A DNA stretch of 64,000 bases from contig JAIUOP010000013.1 of assembly GCA_020161815.1 (NCBI GenBank), positions 23,284-87,283 on the forward strand, read 5' to 3'. Position numbers and translations under genes: made by a program. This document shows positions 63,384-64,000 of this stretch, in pieces. The DNA is from Actinomycetota bacterium. Lineage in GTDB: Bacteria; Actinomycetota; Actinomycetes; Actinomycetales; Dermatophilaceae. The first letter of the stretch is position 1. Each line of letters begins with the position of its first letter. Below the pieces are notes generated by a model that searched no databases, had not been told where the DNA came from, and was given only the letters and a program-made list of their open reading frames with translations.

Positions 63384-63800
63384 ATGATCTGGCTCATCTT
63401 CATCGCAGTCGTCATCCTTTTCAGGGTGCTGCGGCCTTGGATACCCTCGACCATCCTGCTCGATCGGTTCCGCACCCAGCGCGACCCGAAGTGGGGCCTG
63501 TGGGCCATGCTCGTCGGGGTCGCCTACTTCGGTGCCGCCTACGGCTGCACCGTTCTGATCGACAACGGAAGCCCGGAGTGGCTCCACCTCTTCGTTCTGA
63601 TCGGGATCTGCGAGGGCTTCCGCTTCCTCTTCCACGGCTTCGGCATCTACCTCCGGCTCAGCGCAGCCCGCCGCAAGGAGCGCCGCGCCGCCCGTGACGC
63701 TGAGGGCCAGGCAAGTTCACCTGGCGGGTATGAGGCACTACCGGGTGACGAGCACGGGCCGACGCATCTCGGCCGAACCTCGGGTGCGCTCCAAGCCTGA
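63384..63800 (+). CDS. Small membrane protein of the element
   Basis: 138 aa from ATG 63384 (gggagg 8 bases upstream). Three membrane helices (IWLIFIAVVILFRVLRPWI, WAMLVGVAYFGAAYGCTVLI, WLHLFVLIGICEGFRFLF) and a hydrophilic tail. A taaaat -10-like box lies at 63253-63258. No family recognised. Confidence 0.65.
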   Translation: MIWLIFIAVVILFRVLRPWIPSTILLDRFRTQRDPKWGLWAMLVGVAYFGAAYGCTVLIDNGSPEWLHLFVLIGICEGFRFLFHGFGIYLRLSAARRKERRAARDAEGQASSPGGYEALPGDEHGPTHLGRTSGALQA

Positions 63801-63890
63801 CAACAAGCAACTGATCGCGCTGGTTCTGCACATCGCGGATGGACTTCACGCCCAGGAGCTTGATGAGCAGCAGTGTCGGCGGCCACGAGA

Positions 63891-63970
63891 AACTGCCCGG
63901 AGACGGCCACGAAGCTGCCCGCTGGCGGTCATGAGAACTGCCCGCTGACGGTCATGGGATCTGCCCGACA
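63891..63970. repeat. Four spaced tgcccg repeats, IS21-like terminal region
   Basis: Copies of (a/g)actgcccg(c)(t/g)(g)acggtcatg begin at tgcccg 63894, 63916, 63939 and 63962, spaced 22-23 bp. Ends of IS21-family elements carry such multiple transposase-binding repeats. No istA or istB gene is inside the window; it would lie to the right. Confidence 0.5.
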
Positions 63971-64000
63971 CGACGTCGTCTGCCTCGCCACGGTCCGTGG

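Noticed and set aside
63694..63948. 84-codon + frame at the right end
   Set aside because: Overlaps the end of the small membrane protein and the IS-like repeats; no motif or ribosome site.
1..64000. CRISPR array
   Set aside because: No set of regularly spaced 24-37-bp repeats with unique spacers; the only regular repeats are the 41-bp tandem and the 22-23-bp terminal set.

Overview
The window is high-G+C actinobacterial DNA. The gene set suggests a member of the Micrococcales, perhaps Intrasporangiaceae: an actinobacterial LexA with a divergent LysM gene, nrdR–nrdJ, comEA–comEC, plsY–degV, and a SAM-IV riboswitch. This placement is inferred from gene content, not from a database match. GTG starts and 4-bp start/stop overlaps are common.

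Region 1 (1–28.3 kb) is chromosomal. It holds, in order: nrdJ (cut by the left edge) and nrdR with a NrdR-box region; a GNAT gene with a double palindrome in front; a decayed AlkZ-like gene; a LysM gene and lexA sharing SOS-box sequences; a sirtuin translationally coupled to an acetyltransferase, divergent from a LysR regulator; comEA–comEC; degV–plsY; a class V aminotransferase behind a SAM-IV riboswitch; leuS; a GNAT gene, a broken yhhN gene, an amine oxidase and a C69 peptidase in one overlapping string; a Baeyer–Villiger-type monooxygenase; a glutathione peroxidase and a phosphoesterase; a VapBC-type toxin–antitoxin pair; and a 3-methyladenine glycosylase. The heptamer GGCATAC/GTATGCC occurs 23 times here and only twice in the remaining 35.7 kb.

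Region 2 (28.3–32.9 kb) is a small island of visibly lower G+C. It carries a Hin-type HTH protein, a nuclease with an AbiJ-like N-terminus and, convergent to it, a three-gene overlapping operon that looks like an ABC-three-component (ABC-3C) conflict system: nuclease/CTD protein, middle component and SMC-like ATPase. This is the best candidate for a little-studied defence system in the window.

Region 3 (33.0–64 kb) is one flank and most of the body of a conjugative element, either an ICE or an integrated plasmid. A MobF relaxase–helicase is followed by hairpin-rich DNA (candidate oriT). Next is a resistance cargo: a leaderless hexapeptide ORF (MHLYFL), an ABC-F protein and an MFS exporter, then an AraC regulator. 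The backbone on the + strand runs PrimPol, DUF2637, two unknowns, ParB, a VirB8/TcpC-like protein, a three-domain peptidoglycan hydrolase, two DUF6112-type membrane proteins, a TrbL/VirB6-like protein, SCO6880-family, unknown, VirB4, two related small proteins, TraG/VirD4, a very long methyltransferase–helicase with a second gene nested in its N-terminal stretch, SSB, a DUF4913-like protein and a small membrane protein. The right edge has IS21-like terminal repeats. No integrase, tRNA or CRISPR array was seen.
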